Assembly: GCA_900766495.1 (NCBI GenBank)
Contig: CAAFVM010000038.1
Coordinates: forward strand, 1 to 59,674
Source: Clostridia bacterium
Lineage (GTDB): Bacteria; Bacillota; Clostridia; Christensenellales; Borkfalkiaceae
Length of the DNA stretch: 59,674 bases
Direction of reading: 5' to 3'
Shown: positions 39,975 to 48,978 of the stretch, one piece after another
Layout of the letters: every line of letters starts with the position of its first letter
Position numbering within the stretch: position 1 is the stretch's first letter
Notes under the pieces: generated by a model
Seen by the model: only the letters and a program-made list of their open reading frames with translations
What the model was told of the DNA's origin: nothing
Databases searched by the model: none
Program-made: the position numbers and the translations under genes

Positions 39975-42655
39975 GACCGTTATTTTTGAAAATAGAGGGG
40001 CTTAAAAGCGTTGCCGAAGAGCAGAGCGTGGATTTTGAAAAGCTTTCCGAAAACGGAATTTTCGGCATATTCGGCAATACCGGCAGCGGCAAAAGCACCG
40101 TTTTAGACGCGATAGTTCTTGCCGTTTACGGCGAGGTTACCGAAAACCTTAAAAACGAAGAATTTATTAATATGAGTTGCGACCGCGCGCGTGTGGAACT
40201 GGCTTTTTCCGCTTCGGTGGGCGGCGAAAAGCGTTTTTATAAGGTAGAGCGCGTTTATAAATTCAACAAAGCGCGTACCGCAGTCACCTCGTCGGCATCG
40301 CTGTGGGAGAAAAAAGACGGCGAATATTATTCGGTTGCCGAAAACGCGGCTACCGTTACAAAAAAACTGAAAGAGGAAATAATCGGGCTTGAAAAGCGCG
40401 ACTTTTTAAAGTGCATAGCCTTGCCGCAGGGCGAGTTTTCTGCTTTTGTGAAAATGACAAAAGGCGAACGGCTTGCGGTTATAGGCAAACTTTTCGACAT
40501 TACAAAATACGGCGACGAACTCGCGCGGAAAATCAAAGAAAAGGATAACGCTTGTCAGCTTGAATACCAAAAACTTTCGGGTAAAAGCGAGGCGCTTGGC
40601 TGCGTAAGCGAAGAAGAAATTAAAAACGACGGGCTTACGCTTGAAAGTTATAAAGAAGAACTTGCAAAACTTAACGAGCAAAAAACTTTTGCCGCCGAAG
40701 AGCTTGAAAAGGCTAAAAAGGCGCGCGAAGTTAAAACCGAACTTGACGAAAAGAATAAAATGCTTGCGGAAAAGTCCGCCTATAAGCCCGTTATCGAACA
40801 AAAACGCGAAAAATTAAAACGGTTCGACGAATTAAAACCGCTTGCGAACACGCTTGTTCTTTACGAAAAAACTATTGCCGAAAAAAAAGTTTGCGCTCAG
40901 AAAACGTTAAGTGCGAAAAAACTTTCGGGCGAGCTTGAAAGTAAATTTTTGCTTGCAGCCAAAGAAAAAGAAAAGTGCGACGAAATCAACGGGCGGATTA
41001 TAGAACTGAACGTAAAAAAAGCCAAAACCCAGACTTTAAGCGATTTTGCCGAAGAGCTTGCGGTTAAAAGCAAAAAAATAATTCAACTGCGCAACGATTA
41101 TTTAAACGAAAAGCGCAAATGCGAAGCCGCCGAAAAGCGGCGCGAAGAAAACGCGAAAAAAGCGGAAGAACTTATTAAACTTGCGAACGACTGCGGGGCG
41201 AACGCGGCTTTGGAAAAGATTAAAGAACTTTCGGCTAAAAGCGCGGCATACGAACAAGCAGCCGACGAACGCGGGTTTTTAACCGAACTTAAAGAAAAAC
41301 TTTCGCCTGAAATTTCGCCCGAAAGTGCCGTTTACGGGCTTATAGACCGACGAATTGCATATTTAATCAATAAATTCGTAGGCGCGGAAAGCGGTGAATT
41401 GCCCGCCGAAATAAAAAAAGCCGCAAGCGGACTTTCGAAACAGGCGGAGCTTTTTGCCGAAAGCGCGAAATATTCGGGCGAGGCGGCAAAAGCCGGACAG
41501 GAAGCCCTTTCTTCGCGCGAGAAAATGCAAAAGCTAACCGACGAGGGCAAAACTCTTAAAGCCGAATACGACGAAAAGGACGCGAAAATAAAAGCCGAAC
41601 TCGGCGGACTTTCGCTTAAGGAAGCGCTTGAGCTTATCGACCAAGAAACCAAAGAAAAAACCGCCGAGCTTAAACGAATAAACGAAAATTACGACAAACT
41701 TTCCGCCGAGAAACAAAAAGCCGAAAACCTGCTGGTTTCGCTTGAAGCCGAGATGAGCGGGCTTGAAAAAACCGAGGCTTCGGCAATTAAAATTTTAAGC
41801 GAAAAATTAGGTTGCGAAAACAAAAATTCAGCCGAAGAAGCGGCGGAAGAAATAGAAAAAGCCAAAGCCGTTATTTTCGACGCGAACGCCGAAAAAGACC
41901 GCGCCTCGGTATCCGCTTTCGACGACGAGGTGAAAATACTCGAAAACCGTGCGGGCGAGCTTAACGAAAAAATGGCGTCAACCGAGGCGGAGTATTTTAA
42001 TTACGAGCTGTTTTTTGAAAAAAACCGTGAAAAATGCGATTTGTTCGACGAATTTAAGAAAAAGTACGACGAATTATCGGTTAAGCATAAAAACGATTTG
42101 AAAAATTTCGAGGAAAGGTGTATAATAAATCGTAAGATTGAAACAGTTTCGCGCGAGCGCGACTTGCTCGGCAGACTTACCGAACTTGTAAAAGCGGGTA
42201 AGTTTATGGAGTTTATAGCCGAGGAGTATCTGAAAGAAATCGCCGACGAAGCCGAAACCCGCGTGCTTGAACTCACGGGCGGGCGATACGGGCTTATATA
42301 CGACGGAAACTTTTTCGTAACCGATAATTTTTCGGGCGGAGCGCGCAGACCGGTAGCCGGGCTTTCGGGCGGAGAAACGTTTATAGTTTCGCTTTCTTTG
42401 GCGCTGGCTCTTTCGAAGCAGATAAGCGCGAAAGCGTTGAAACCCATCGACTTTTTCTTTTTGGACGAGGGATTCGGCACGTTGGACGAAGACCTTATCG
42501 ACGCGGTTGCCGACTGTTTGGAAAAACTTCAGCGGGCGAATTTCACGGTGGGGCTTATAACTCACGTAGCCGAGCTTAAAAACCGCATAAGTTCTAAACT
42601 TTTGGTTCACGGCGCAACCGCAAGCCGCGGCACGGTTATTGAAAGTTCGTATTAA
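39971..42655 (+). CDS. sbcC: Exonuclease subunit SbcC (Rad50-like), no visible zinc hook
   Basis: SMC-like ATPase partner of SbcD. The N-terminal ATPase half has Walker A GNTGSGKST (35-43) and the Q-loop part ALPQGEFSAFVK. Long coiled coils occupy about 190-730. The C-terminal half has signature LSGGETFIVSLSLALAL, Walker B FFFLDEGFGTLD and the H-loop THV. Rad50/SbcC normally have a CxxC zinc hook at the coiled-coil tip; I find no CxxC in this protein, and the tip region (about 410-520) is replaced by a sequence without paired cysteines. At 894 residues it is shorter than usual (about 1000-1050). Confidence 0.93.
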   Translation: MRPLFLKIEGLKSVAEEQSVDFEKLSENGIFGIFGNTGSGKSTVLDAIVLAVYGEVTENLKNEEFINMSCDRARVELAFSASVGGEKRFYKVERVYKFNKARTAVTSSASLWEKKDGEYYSVAENAATVTKKLKEEIIGLEKRDFLKCIALPQGEFSAFVKMTKGERLAVIGKLFDITKYGDELARKIKEKDNACQLEYQKLSGKSEALGCVSEEEIKNDGLTLESYKEELAKLNEQKTFAAEELEKAKKAREVKTELDEKNKMLAEKSAYKPVIEQKREKLKRFDELKPLANTLVLYEKTIAEKKVCAQKTLSAKKLSGELESKFLLAAKEKEKCDEINGRIIELNVKKAKTQTLSDFAEELAVKSKKIIQLRNDYLNEKRKCEAAEKRREENAKKAEELIKLANDCGANAALEKIKELSAKSAAYEQAADERGFLTELKEKLSPEISPESAVYGLIDRRIAYLINKFVGAESGELPAEIKKAASGLSKQAELFAESAKYSGEAAKAGQEALSSREKMQKLTDEGKTLKAEYDEKDAKIKAELGGLSLKEALELIDQETKEKTAELKRINENYDKLSAEKQKAENLLVSLEAEMSGLEKTEASAIKILSEKLGCENKNSAEEAAEEIEKAKAVIFDANAEKDRASVSAFDDEVKILENRAGELNEKMASTEAEYFNYELFFEKNREKCDLFDEFKKKYDELSVKHKNDLKNFEERCIINRKIETVSRERDLLGRLTELVKAGKFMEFIAEEYLKEIADEAETRVLELTGGRYGLIYDGNFFVTDNFSGGARRPVAGLSGGETFIVSLSLALALSKQISAKALKPIDFFFLDEGFGTLDEDLIDAVADCLEKLQRANFTVGLITHVAELKNRISSKLLVHGATASRGTVIESSY

Positions 42656-42828
42656 ACGGGTAATAAATTTTTTCTTTTTCGGTTGCGGAATTAAAAACTC
42701 GATTTTATAAAAATCCGCGTTAAAACGCAAATGCGCAAAATACGTAAAAATGAGAAATCGCAAAAATTCGGAATATGTTTTTTGTGCAGACCGGCAAAAC
42801 CGCAAAATGAAGAAAATAAAGGAATAAA

Positions 42829-44541
42829 ATGGAAGAAATAGCAAGCAAAATTTTAACGCCGTCGGTAATCTGGAAAGATTTTAAAGGCGATTTGCCCTTG
42901 AAAGAGAGCAAAATCAACGAAATGACCTACGACGGAATTTGCTACAACGAAATTTACTTTTCGGGCAGGGAAACCGCGAGCGGCAGGGTTCGTATTTACG
43001 GGCTTTACGCTTACCCCGCGGGGCTGGCGAAAAACAAAAAGACGGGCGGGGTTTTAATACTGCCCGATTTTTGCGATACGGTAGATTTGGAAACGGTTAA
43101 TCACTACGCCAAGCAAGGTTACTGCGTGCTTATGGTAGATTATCGCGGCGAATCGGAAAGCGTGCCTAATCATACGAACTATCCCGCCGAAATAGATTAC
43201 GCCAACTACGAGCGCGCGGGCGAAAACCTTTTTCGCGTTCCGCACACCGCAAAAGAAACCTGCTGGTACGAATGGGTTGCCGTAAGCAAATACGCGCTTT
43301 CTTACCTCGCGAGCAAACCCGAGGTTGGCAAGATAGGCGTTATAGGCATAAAACAGGGCGGCAACGTAGGCTGGCAGTTAATCGCCAACGAGCCGAGAGT
43401 TTCCTGTTTCGTTACGCTTTTCGGCGTGGGCTGGCAGGCGTATAAAGGAATTTTCAAATATTCCGGAGACGATAAAGAGCTTGCCATGGACGACGAGCGT
43501 TACCGTTACATAGGCGGCGTAGACGCGCACGCTTACGCGCAATACGCGGCTTGCCCGATTTTATATCTTGCAGGCACCAACAGCCCCGATTTCGATTGCG
43601 ACCGTTCGACCGATACGCTTGCCCGCTTGAAAGCAAACGTGAGCGCGACGTTCAATTTTGCGCCGAGGTTTTGCTCGGTTGTAGATAAAAAGTGCGACGA
43701 CGACATCGCGCTGTTCTTTAAAAAATATCTTTCGGGCGAGGGTGTTGTTACCGATAAATTTTATCTGCCGGCTCCCTCGCAAATCAATCTTGCGCAGGGC
43801 GACGACAACCGCTCGATTTTTGCCGAAGTCATCCCCGAGGAACCGTCGAAAGTTCAGTCGATAAGCGTGTTCGTGAGCGAGGGCATAATAGATCCGTCCA
43901 AACGCAACTGGACGCTTGCCGTTCCCGTAAAGCAGGAAGACAACAAGCGCTATTTCAAATGCGCGCTGGGCGGAGCAAGCGAGTTTGCCTGCGCTTTCGC
44001 ACAAGTAACTTACAAAAACGGCGCCACTATAAGCTCGCGCATTACAGGCAAAAAAATACAATCGGAACAGCCGTTTTCGAACAAGCTTTTATATAACTCG
44101 AAATCGGGCACGGGCGACTTTACCGTGCTTAACGAAACGACGAGCGCGCTTGGAAAAATATTTTTCTGCGAGCCGCGCGGGGTAGAACTTGTGGAATGTG
44201 CAAACGGAATTGCGGGCGCGCTTTCGGTTTACGGGTTGCTTTCTTATAAAGTGGGCGAAAAACGCTTTACCGCCGACGCCCGCTCCATTATAAAACTCGA
44301 CGTTTATTGCGAGGAATTTACCCGCCTTACGGTCACTCTTGCGGTAGACCAGGGCGACGGACCCGAAGATTTTTCGGCTACGTTTATGCTTAAAAGCAGC
44401 AAGGTTTGGCAAAACGTGCAGATAAGTTTAGGCGAGTTCAAAAGCGAAAAACTTTTGGGTATAAAAGATTTTTCAGATATGACCGCGCTTAAATTTCAGG
44501 CGGAAAGCCGTTTTGCGGTAAACAACATTCTGCTTATTTGA
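42829..44541 (+). CDS. Alpha/beta-hydrolase homologue with altered catalytic residues plus C-terminal beta domain
   Basis: Residues 1-310 follow the acetylxylan-esterase/dienelactone-hydrolase type of alpha/beta-hydrolase: ILPDFCDTVD, VLMVDYRGESES, YLASKPEVGKIGVIG. At the nucleophile elbow, where GxSxG is expected, the sequence is G173-I-K175-Q-G177, and no histidine occurs between about 250 and 305, where the catalytic His should be. It may therefore be a non-catalytic homologue. Residues ~310-570 look beta-rich and could be a jelly-roll or carbohydrate-binding module. There is no signal peptide, so it should be cytoplasmic. Its partner and ligand are unknown. Confidence 0.75.
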   Translation: MEEIASKILTPSVIWKDFKGDLPLKESKINEMTYDGICYNEIYFSGRETASGRVRIYGLYAYPAGLAKNKKTGGVLILPDFCDTVDLETVNHYAKQGYCVLMVDYRGESESVPNHTNYPAEIDYANYERAGENLFRVPHTAKETCWYEWVAVSKYALSYLASKPEVGKIGVIGIKQGGNVGWQLIANEPRVSCFVTLFGVGWQAYKGIFKYSGDDKELAMDDERYRYIGGVDAHAYAQYAACPILYLAGTNSPDFDCDRSTDTLARLKANVSATFNFAPRFCSVVDKKCDDDIALFFKKYLSGEGVVTDKFYLPAPSQINLAQGDDNRSIFAEVIPEEPSKVQSISVFVSEGIIDPSKRNWTLAVPVKQEDNKRYFKCALGGASEFACAFAQVTYKNGATISSRITGKKIQSEQPFSNKLLYNSKSGTGDFTVLNETTSALGKIFFCEPRGVELVECANGIAGALSVYGLLSYKVGEKRFTADARSIIKLDVYCEEFTRLTVTLAVDQGDGPEDFSATFMLKSSKVWQNVQISLGEFKSEKLLGIKDFSDMTALKFQAESRFAVNNILLI

Positions 44542-44641
44542 TTTTTTAATATTCGGCTTGCCGCTTAATTTGTTTTTTACTTTTATTGCGGTTTGTCGTT
44601 AACGTTTGAATTTATAATTTTTTGCTCGAGGCTTACGCTTT

Positions 44642-45253
44642 ATGGACGTTTGCAAAAATCTTAAACAAAGGGAATACGCGGCATGGCGGAGGGAAAGCGC
44701 CGAAAATTTCGTGCTGGCTCTGCTTATACTGCTGTGCTGTTTTCTGTTGTGGACGCGTTTTTGCTGGCTTTCGTATGTAGAGGTTTCGGGTAATTCCATG
44801 AACGACACTTTGCAAAGCGGCGACGTGCTTATCGTCGACAGGCTGGCGAACGTCAAACGCGGCGACGTAGTGGTTTTTACCACCGACGAATATAACGGCT
44901 ATACCACGTCGTATATAAAGCGGGTTATAGCGGTGGCGGGCGACGAGATTAAAATAGAAAACGGCAAAGTTTTCAGAAAAAACGCGGGCGAAACCGAGTT
45001 TAAGGTTTTAAACGAGCCGTATGCGAAAGGCTACACCGAAGCGAAAAATTTCCCCGCGGGGGGCGAAACGCTTAAAATAGCGGACGGGAAAATTTTCGTT
45101 ATGGGCGACAATCGATTAGTCAGCCACGACAGCCGAGCGTTCGGCGAGGTCGATTTGAACTGCGTTGACGGAACGGTGCCCGAAATTTCAATTAAATATC
45201 GCGGAGTTCTTAACTATTTTTACGGCGCAAAAACGGCTAAAAAGTCGGCGTAG
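44642..45253 (+). CDS. lepB: Signal peptidase I
   Basis: Membrane serine protease that removes signal peptides. One N-terminal membrane segment (about 23-44) places the catalytic part outside. Catalytic Ser52 is in GNSMNDTL and Lys93 in YIKRVIAVAGD, followed by the family box GDNRLVSHDSRAFG. Its 203 residues fit the Gram-positive single-anchor type. A weak GAGG lies about 12 nt before the ATG. Confidence 0.94.
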   Translation: MDVCKNLKQREYAAWRRESAENFVLALLILLCCFLLWTRFCWLSYVEVSGNSMNDTLQSGDVLIVDRLANVKRGDVVVFTTDEYNGYTTSYIKRVIAVAGDEIKIENGKVFRKNAGETEFKVLNEPYAKGYTEAKNFPAGGETLKIADGKIFVMGDNRLVSHDSRAFGEVDLNCVDGTVPEISIKYRGVLNYFYGAKTAKKSA

Positions 45254-45429
45254 GGCGGCGCGAAAATACAGCGCGAGGGGGCGCGGAAAAGAAAACGCGA
45301 AGCCGAACAATCGGATATTTTGCCGAGCGCTCGGATATTAAAAGGAAAAGGAACGCAAAAAAGTAAAAAACGCCGTGCATAGCGGCGGAGAACCTGTTTT
45401 TTAACGGGTTTATAAAAAAGGAGAAAACT

Positions 45430-46278
45430 ATGAAAAAATGCATTATCACCGCAGAAACCACCTGCGACCTTTCGCCGCAGTTAATAGAAGAACGCGGGTT
45501 TAAACTTATTCCCATAACCGTTATTGTGGGCAACGAAGAATTTAAAGACGGCGTAAACATTACGTCGGAAGAATTGTTCGATTATATTAAAAAAACGGGT
45601 AATCTGCCAAAAACCGCCGCGCTCACCGAATATGAATACGAAGATTTTTTCACCGAAGTTAAAAAAGAATGCGACGAGATAATACATTTTTCAATATCGT
45701 CAAAAGCTTCTTGCACGGTGCAAAGCGCTAAAAAAGCCGCCGAAAAAATGGACGGGGTTTATGTGGTCGATACCAAATCGCTTTCTACGGGAGAGGCACT
45801 TTTAATGCTTAAAGCGAGCGATATGCTCGAAAGCGGAGCTTCAGCAAAAGAGGTTTACGAAAATATTTGCGCGCTTACCGAAAAGGTGCAAACCTCGTTC
45901 GTTGTAGACGTGCTTGATTATTTGCACAAGGGCGGCAGATGTTCGCTCGTAGCTCTTCTCGGCGCGAAAATGCTTAAACTGCACCCGCAGATTGCCGAGG
46001 TTGACGGCGCGCTTACCGTTAAGAAAAAATATATGGGCAGTTTGAAACGCAGCCTTACGCAATATATAACCGATTTGGCTGCCGAATACCCCGAATACGA
46101 TAAAACACGCGCGTTCGTAACACACAGTCCGTGCGACGAACAAGCTTTGGTAGACGAGGTTATTGCGAAAGTAAAAGAACTTTTCGAATTCGACGAGGTT
46201 ATAGAAACCGAAGCGGGCGCCACCGTTTCTACTCACTGCGGAAAAAATACGGTGGGCTTACTGTTTATAGCTAAATAA
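45430..46278 (+). CDS. DegV-family fatty-acid-binding protein
   Basis: Two-domain DegV fold. Family members bind a fatty acid and act as FakB subunits for fatty-acid kinase. Typical segments are TAETTCDLSPQLIEERGFKL, ISSKASCTVQSA-like, VDTKSLSTGEALL, VDVLDYLHKGGRCS and THCGKNTVGLLF. Its 282 residues are normal. AAAAAAGGAG precedes the ATG. The kinase gene fakA is not in the window, and the bound lipid cannot be assigned. Confidence 0.93.
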   Translation: MKKCIITAETTCDLSPQLIEERGFKLIPITVIVGNEEFKDGVNITSEELFDYIKKTGNLPKTAALTEYEYEDFFTEVKKECDEIIHFSISSKASCTVQSAKKAAEKMDGVYVVDTKSLSTGEALLMLKASDMLESGASAKEVYENICALTEKVQTSFVVDVLDYLHKGGRCSLVALLGAKMLKLHPQIAEVDGALTVKKKYMGSLKRSLTQYITDLAAEYPEYDKTRAFVTHSPCDEQALVDEVIAKVKELFEFDEVIETEAGATVSTHCGKNTVGLLFIAK

Positions 46279-46374
46279 GGTATATTTTAAACAAAGCGTT
46301 GTAATAACGTTTTTGCTTGTCATTCGGCTGCTCGCCGCAATTTTACCGAAAATAAATAAAGAAACAAGGTTTTT

Positions 46375-46911
46375 ATGGTAGAAATATATAACGAAAACGA
46401 CTATACCACGGTGTCGTCGCAAAGAAAAAAATTCATAACGGCGTTTGTAATAACCCTGGTCGCGCTGATTCTTATCGACGCGGGCGTTTTCGTATATTAC
46501 ACGTTTTTGGAATACGATACTCCGCTTAAAGCGCCGCTTCTCGCGTTTGAAATAGTGGTTTCGGCTGTTTACGCGGTGGTTTATTACATACTGTTCGCGG
46601 TAAAATTCAAAAGAATTAACAGTTATTGCAAAATGCTGGGCTATTTTAAAAGCGGACTTACCGAAACAGGGCGGCACCCGTTCGTTCGCGTAGACGGTTC
46701 CATGACCGAAAAGGACGGCGTGCGTTTTATATCGTTGGTGTTTTTGGAATGGTCGGATAAAAAGCAGGATTATTTCGAACGGAACATTTTGTTCGACGTG
46801 GAAAAGCCCTTGCCCGATTTTAAAAACGGCGATATTGTTGTGCATAAAACGCAGGGCAACGTGCTTGTGGCTTACGAACTTAACGGCGACGACGACGAAA
46901 TTTTCGGTTAA
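46375..46911 (+). CDS. Unknown two-helix membrane protein with DDEIFG tail
   Basis: I do not recognise this 178-residue protein. Two hydrophobic segments (about 20-45 and 55-78) are followed by a soluble beta-rich domain of ~100 residues with FVRVDGSM and GDIVVHKTQGNVLVAYEL. Its last six residues, DDEIFG, are the same as those of DnaB two genes downstream, and the 21 nt ending at the two stop codons are identical. AAGG before the ATG is the only ribosome-site signal. Confidence 0.75.
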   Translation: MVEIYNENDYTTVSSQRKKFITAFVITLVALILIDAGVFVYYTFLEYDTPLKAPLLAFEIVVSAVYAVVYYILFAVKFKRINSYCKMLGYFKSGLTETGRHPFVRVDGSMTEKDGVRFISLVFLEWSDKKQDYFERNILFDVEKPLPDFKNGDIVVHKTQGNVLVAYELNGDDDEIFG

Positions 46912-47064
46912 AACGCGTTGAATTCGTAAAACGCGAAAACGCCGATAAAATGGTAATTTGAAGTTGCGTTTAAAAAGGCGCAAAAACATATGGCGGCAAT
47001 AAATAACATAAGAATTTATGCCGTAAAAACCGTAAAAAGTAAAAAATTTAGAGGTAGAATATAA

Positions 47065-48840
47065 ATGAAAAACAGAAACGAAGTAAGCGAAAATTTAAAA
47101 TGGAAAACAGAGCATCTGTTCGCTTCGCAAGAGGAATGGGACGAACTTTATAAAAACGTGGAATCCCGCATAGATTTTGCCAAATACGAGGGCAAACTCG
47201 GCACGGCGGAGGGCTTTAAAAGCTGCTACGACGAGATGTATTCGGTTATAGGCGACCTTGAAAAGCTCGGAATTTACGCTTCTATGCGTCACGACGAAGA
47301 CGCCCGCGTTTCCGAATTCAACGCGTTAATGGGCAGAATAGACGCGCTTGAAGTTAAATTTTCGTCGGCAGTGGCGTTCGTAACTCCCGAACTCACCTCT
47401 TTGGATGAAAAGTTGCTTTTGTCTTACAGCGAAAACCCCGAACTTAAAGATTACGATTACGAAATTAAAGAAATTATAAAGAGCAAGGCGCACGTTCTGG
47501 GTAAAGAAGCCGAAAACGTTCTGGCAATGGGCGGACAGGTGTTCGGCTCGTTTACCAACATTTTCGGAATGCTCAACAACGCCGATTTGCCTTTCCCCGA
47601 AATAACGGTAGACGGCAAAAAGGTTAAAGTTTCGCACGGAATGTACGGCGTTTTGATGCAAAGCCCCGACAGAAACGTTCGCAAAAAAGCGTTCAAGGCT
47701 TTTTATAACGCGTATATCGGGCTTATAAACACCATAAGCGCCAACTATATAGCCAACGTGAATAAAGACGTTTACCTTGCCAAAGCCCGCAAATACGAAA
47801 GTTGTTTGGAAAAGGCGCTCGACGGCGAGGACGTATCGCCCAAGGTTTATGAAAACCTTATTAAAAGCGTAAACAAAGGGCTTAAAACCATGCACGCTTA
47901 CGTAGCCGAACGCAAAAAAGTTCTTGGCGTAAATCAGATGCATATGTACGATATTTACACTCCGCTTGTTGAAGACGCCGACCTTAAACTCGATTACGAG
48001 CAGGCGTTTTTAACCGTGAAAGAGGGGCTTAAACCGCTGGGCGAGGAATACGGTAAACTGTTGCAACGCGCTCACGACGAGGGGTGGATTGACGTTGAAG
48101 AAACCGAGGGCAAACGCAGCGGCGCTTATTCCATAAGCGTTTATAAAGCTCCGCACCCTTACGTGCTTTTAAACTATCAGCCCACCACCGGCGATGTGTT
48201 CACCATAGCGCACGAATTAGGGCATGCAATGCACTCATATTTCTCCACCGAAAATCAGCCGCAGGCAAAGGCGAACTATCGCATATTCGTAGCCGAGGTT
48301 GCAAGTACGGTGAACGAAGTTCTGCTGCTTAAATATATGTTAAAAAACACGCAGGACAACAAGCTTAAAAAATACCTGCTCAACTATTATATGGATATGA
48401 TTAAGGGGACGCTTTTCCGCCAGACGCAGTTTGCCGAATTCGAGCAAATCGCGCACGGCAAAGTTGAAAGCGGAGAACCCCTTACTACCGATTCGCTTTG
48501 CAAAGCTTACCTCGAACTCAATAAAAAATATTACGGCAGAAGCGTGGTTTCCGACCCCGAAATCGCTTACGAATGGGCAAGAATTCCGCATTTCTATCGC
48601 GCGTTCTACGTTTATAAATACGCAACCGGCATTACGAGCGCAATCTCGATTGCCGAAAGAATTTATAACGAAGGTCAGCCCGCGGTAGACGACTATTTCA
48701 AATTCCTTTCGTCGGGCGGATCGGACAGCCCCGTCGAGCTTTTGAAGCTTGCGGGCGTAGACCTCACCAAGAAAGACGCTTTCGAAACAGCGATGAAATC
48801 GTTTGCCGACGCGCTTGAACAATTCAAAGCCATAGATTAA
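47065..48840 (+). CDS. pepF: Oligoendopeptidase F (M3 family)
   Basis: Cytoplasmic zinc metallopeptidase that cuts short peptides. The zinc motif HELGH is at His383-Glu384-x2-His387, and the third-ligand region FVAEVASTVNE follows. N-terminal helices start with LKWKTEHLFASQEEWDELY, typical of PepF. Its 591 residues match the family. AGAGG about 11 nt before the ATG supports the start. Confidence 0.96.
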   Translation: MKNRNEVSENLKWKTEHLFASQEEWDELYKNVESRIDFAKYEGKLGTAEGFKSCYDEMYSVIGDLEKLGIYASMRHDEDARVSEFNALMGRIDALEVKFSSAVAFVTPELTSLDEKLLLSYSENPELKDYDYEIKEIIKSKAHVLGKEAENVLAMGGQVFGSFTNIFGMLNNADLPFPEITVDGKKVKVSHGMYGVLMQSPDRNVRKKAFKAFYNAYIGLINTISANYIANVNKDVYLAKARKYESCLEKALDGEDVSPKVYENLIKSVNKGLKTMHAYVAERKKVLGVNQMHMYDIYTPLVEDADLKLDYEQAFLTVKEGLKPLGEEYGKLLQRAHDEGWIDVEETEGKRSGAYSISVYKAPHPYVLLNYQPTTGDVFTIAHELGHAMHSYFSTENQPQAKANYRIFVAEVASTVNEVLLLKYMLKNTQDNKLKKYLLNYYMDMIKGTLFRQTQFAEFEQIAHGKVESGEPLTTDSLCKAYLELNKKYYGRSVVSDPEIAYEWARIPHFYRAFYVYKYATGITSAISIAERIYNEGQPAVDDYFKFLSSGGSDSPVELLKLAGVDLTKKDAFETAMKSFADALEQFKAID

Positions 48841-48978
48841 TTTCGATTATAGGTTGATTTAACTATAATAGTTTATTTAACTTAACGTCGCAGCCGCCGC
48901 GTTTAAGCGGTTACGGTAACGAAAAACGCTTCCCTCAGTTCGGAAGCATAACGGAAAAACTACCCAAGCGAGGAAAAA

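Noticed and set aside
48847..48862. Further element copy before dnaB (TATAGGTTGATTTAAC)
   Set aside because: Only about nine core positions agree and the GC-arm plus T-run is missing.
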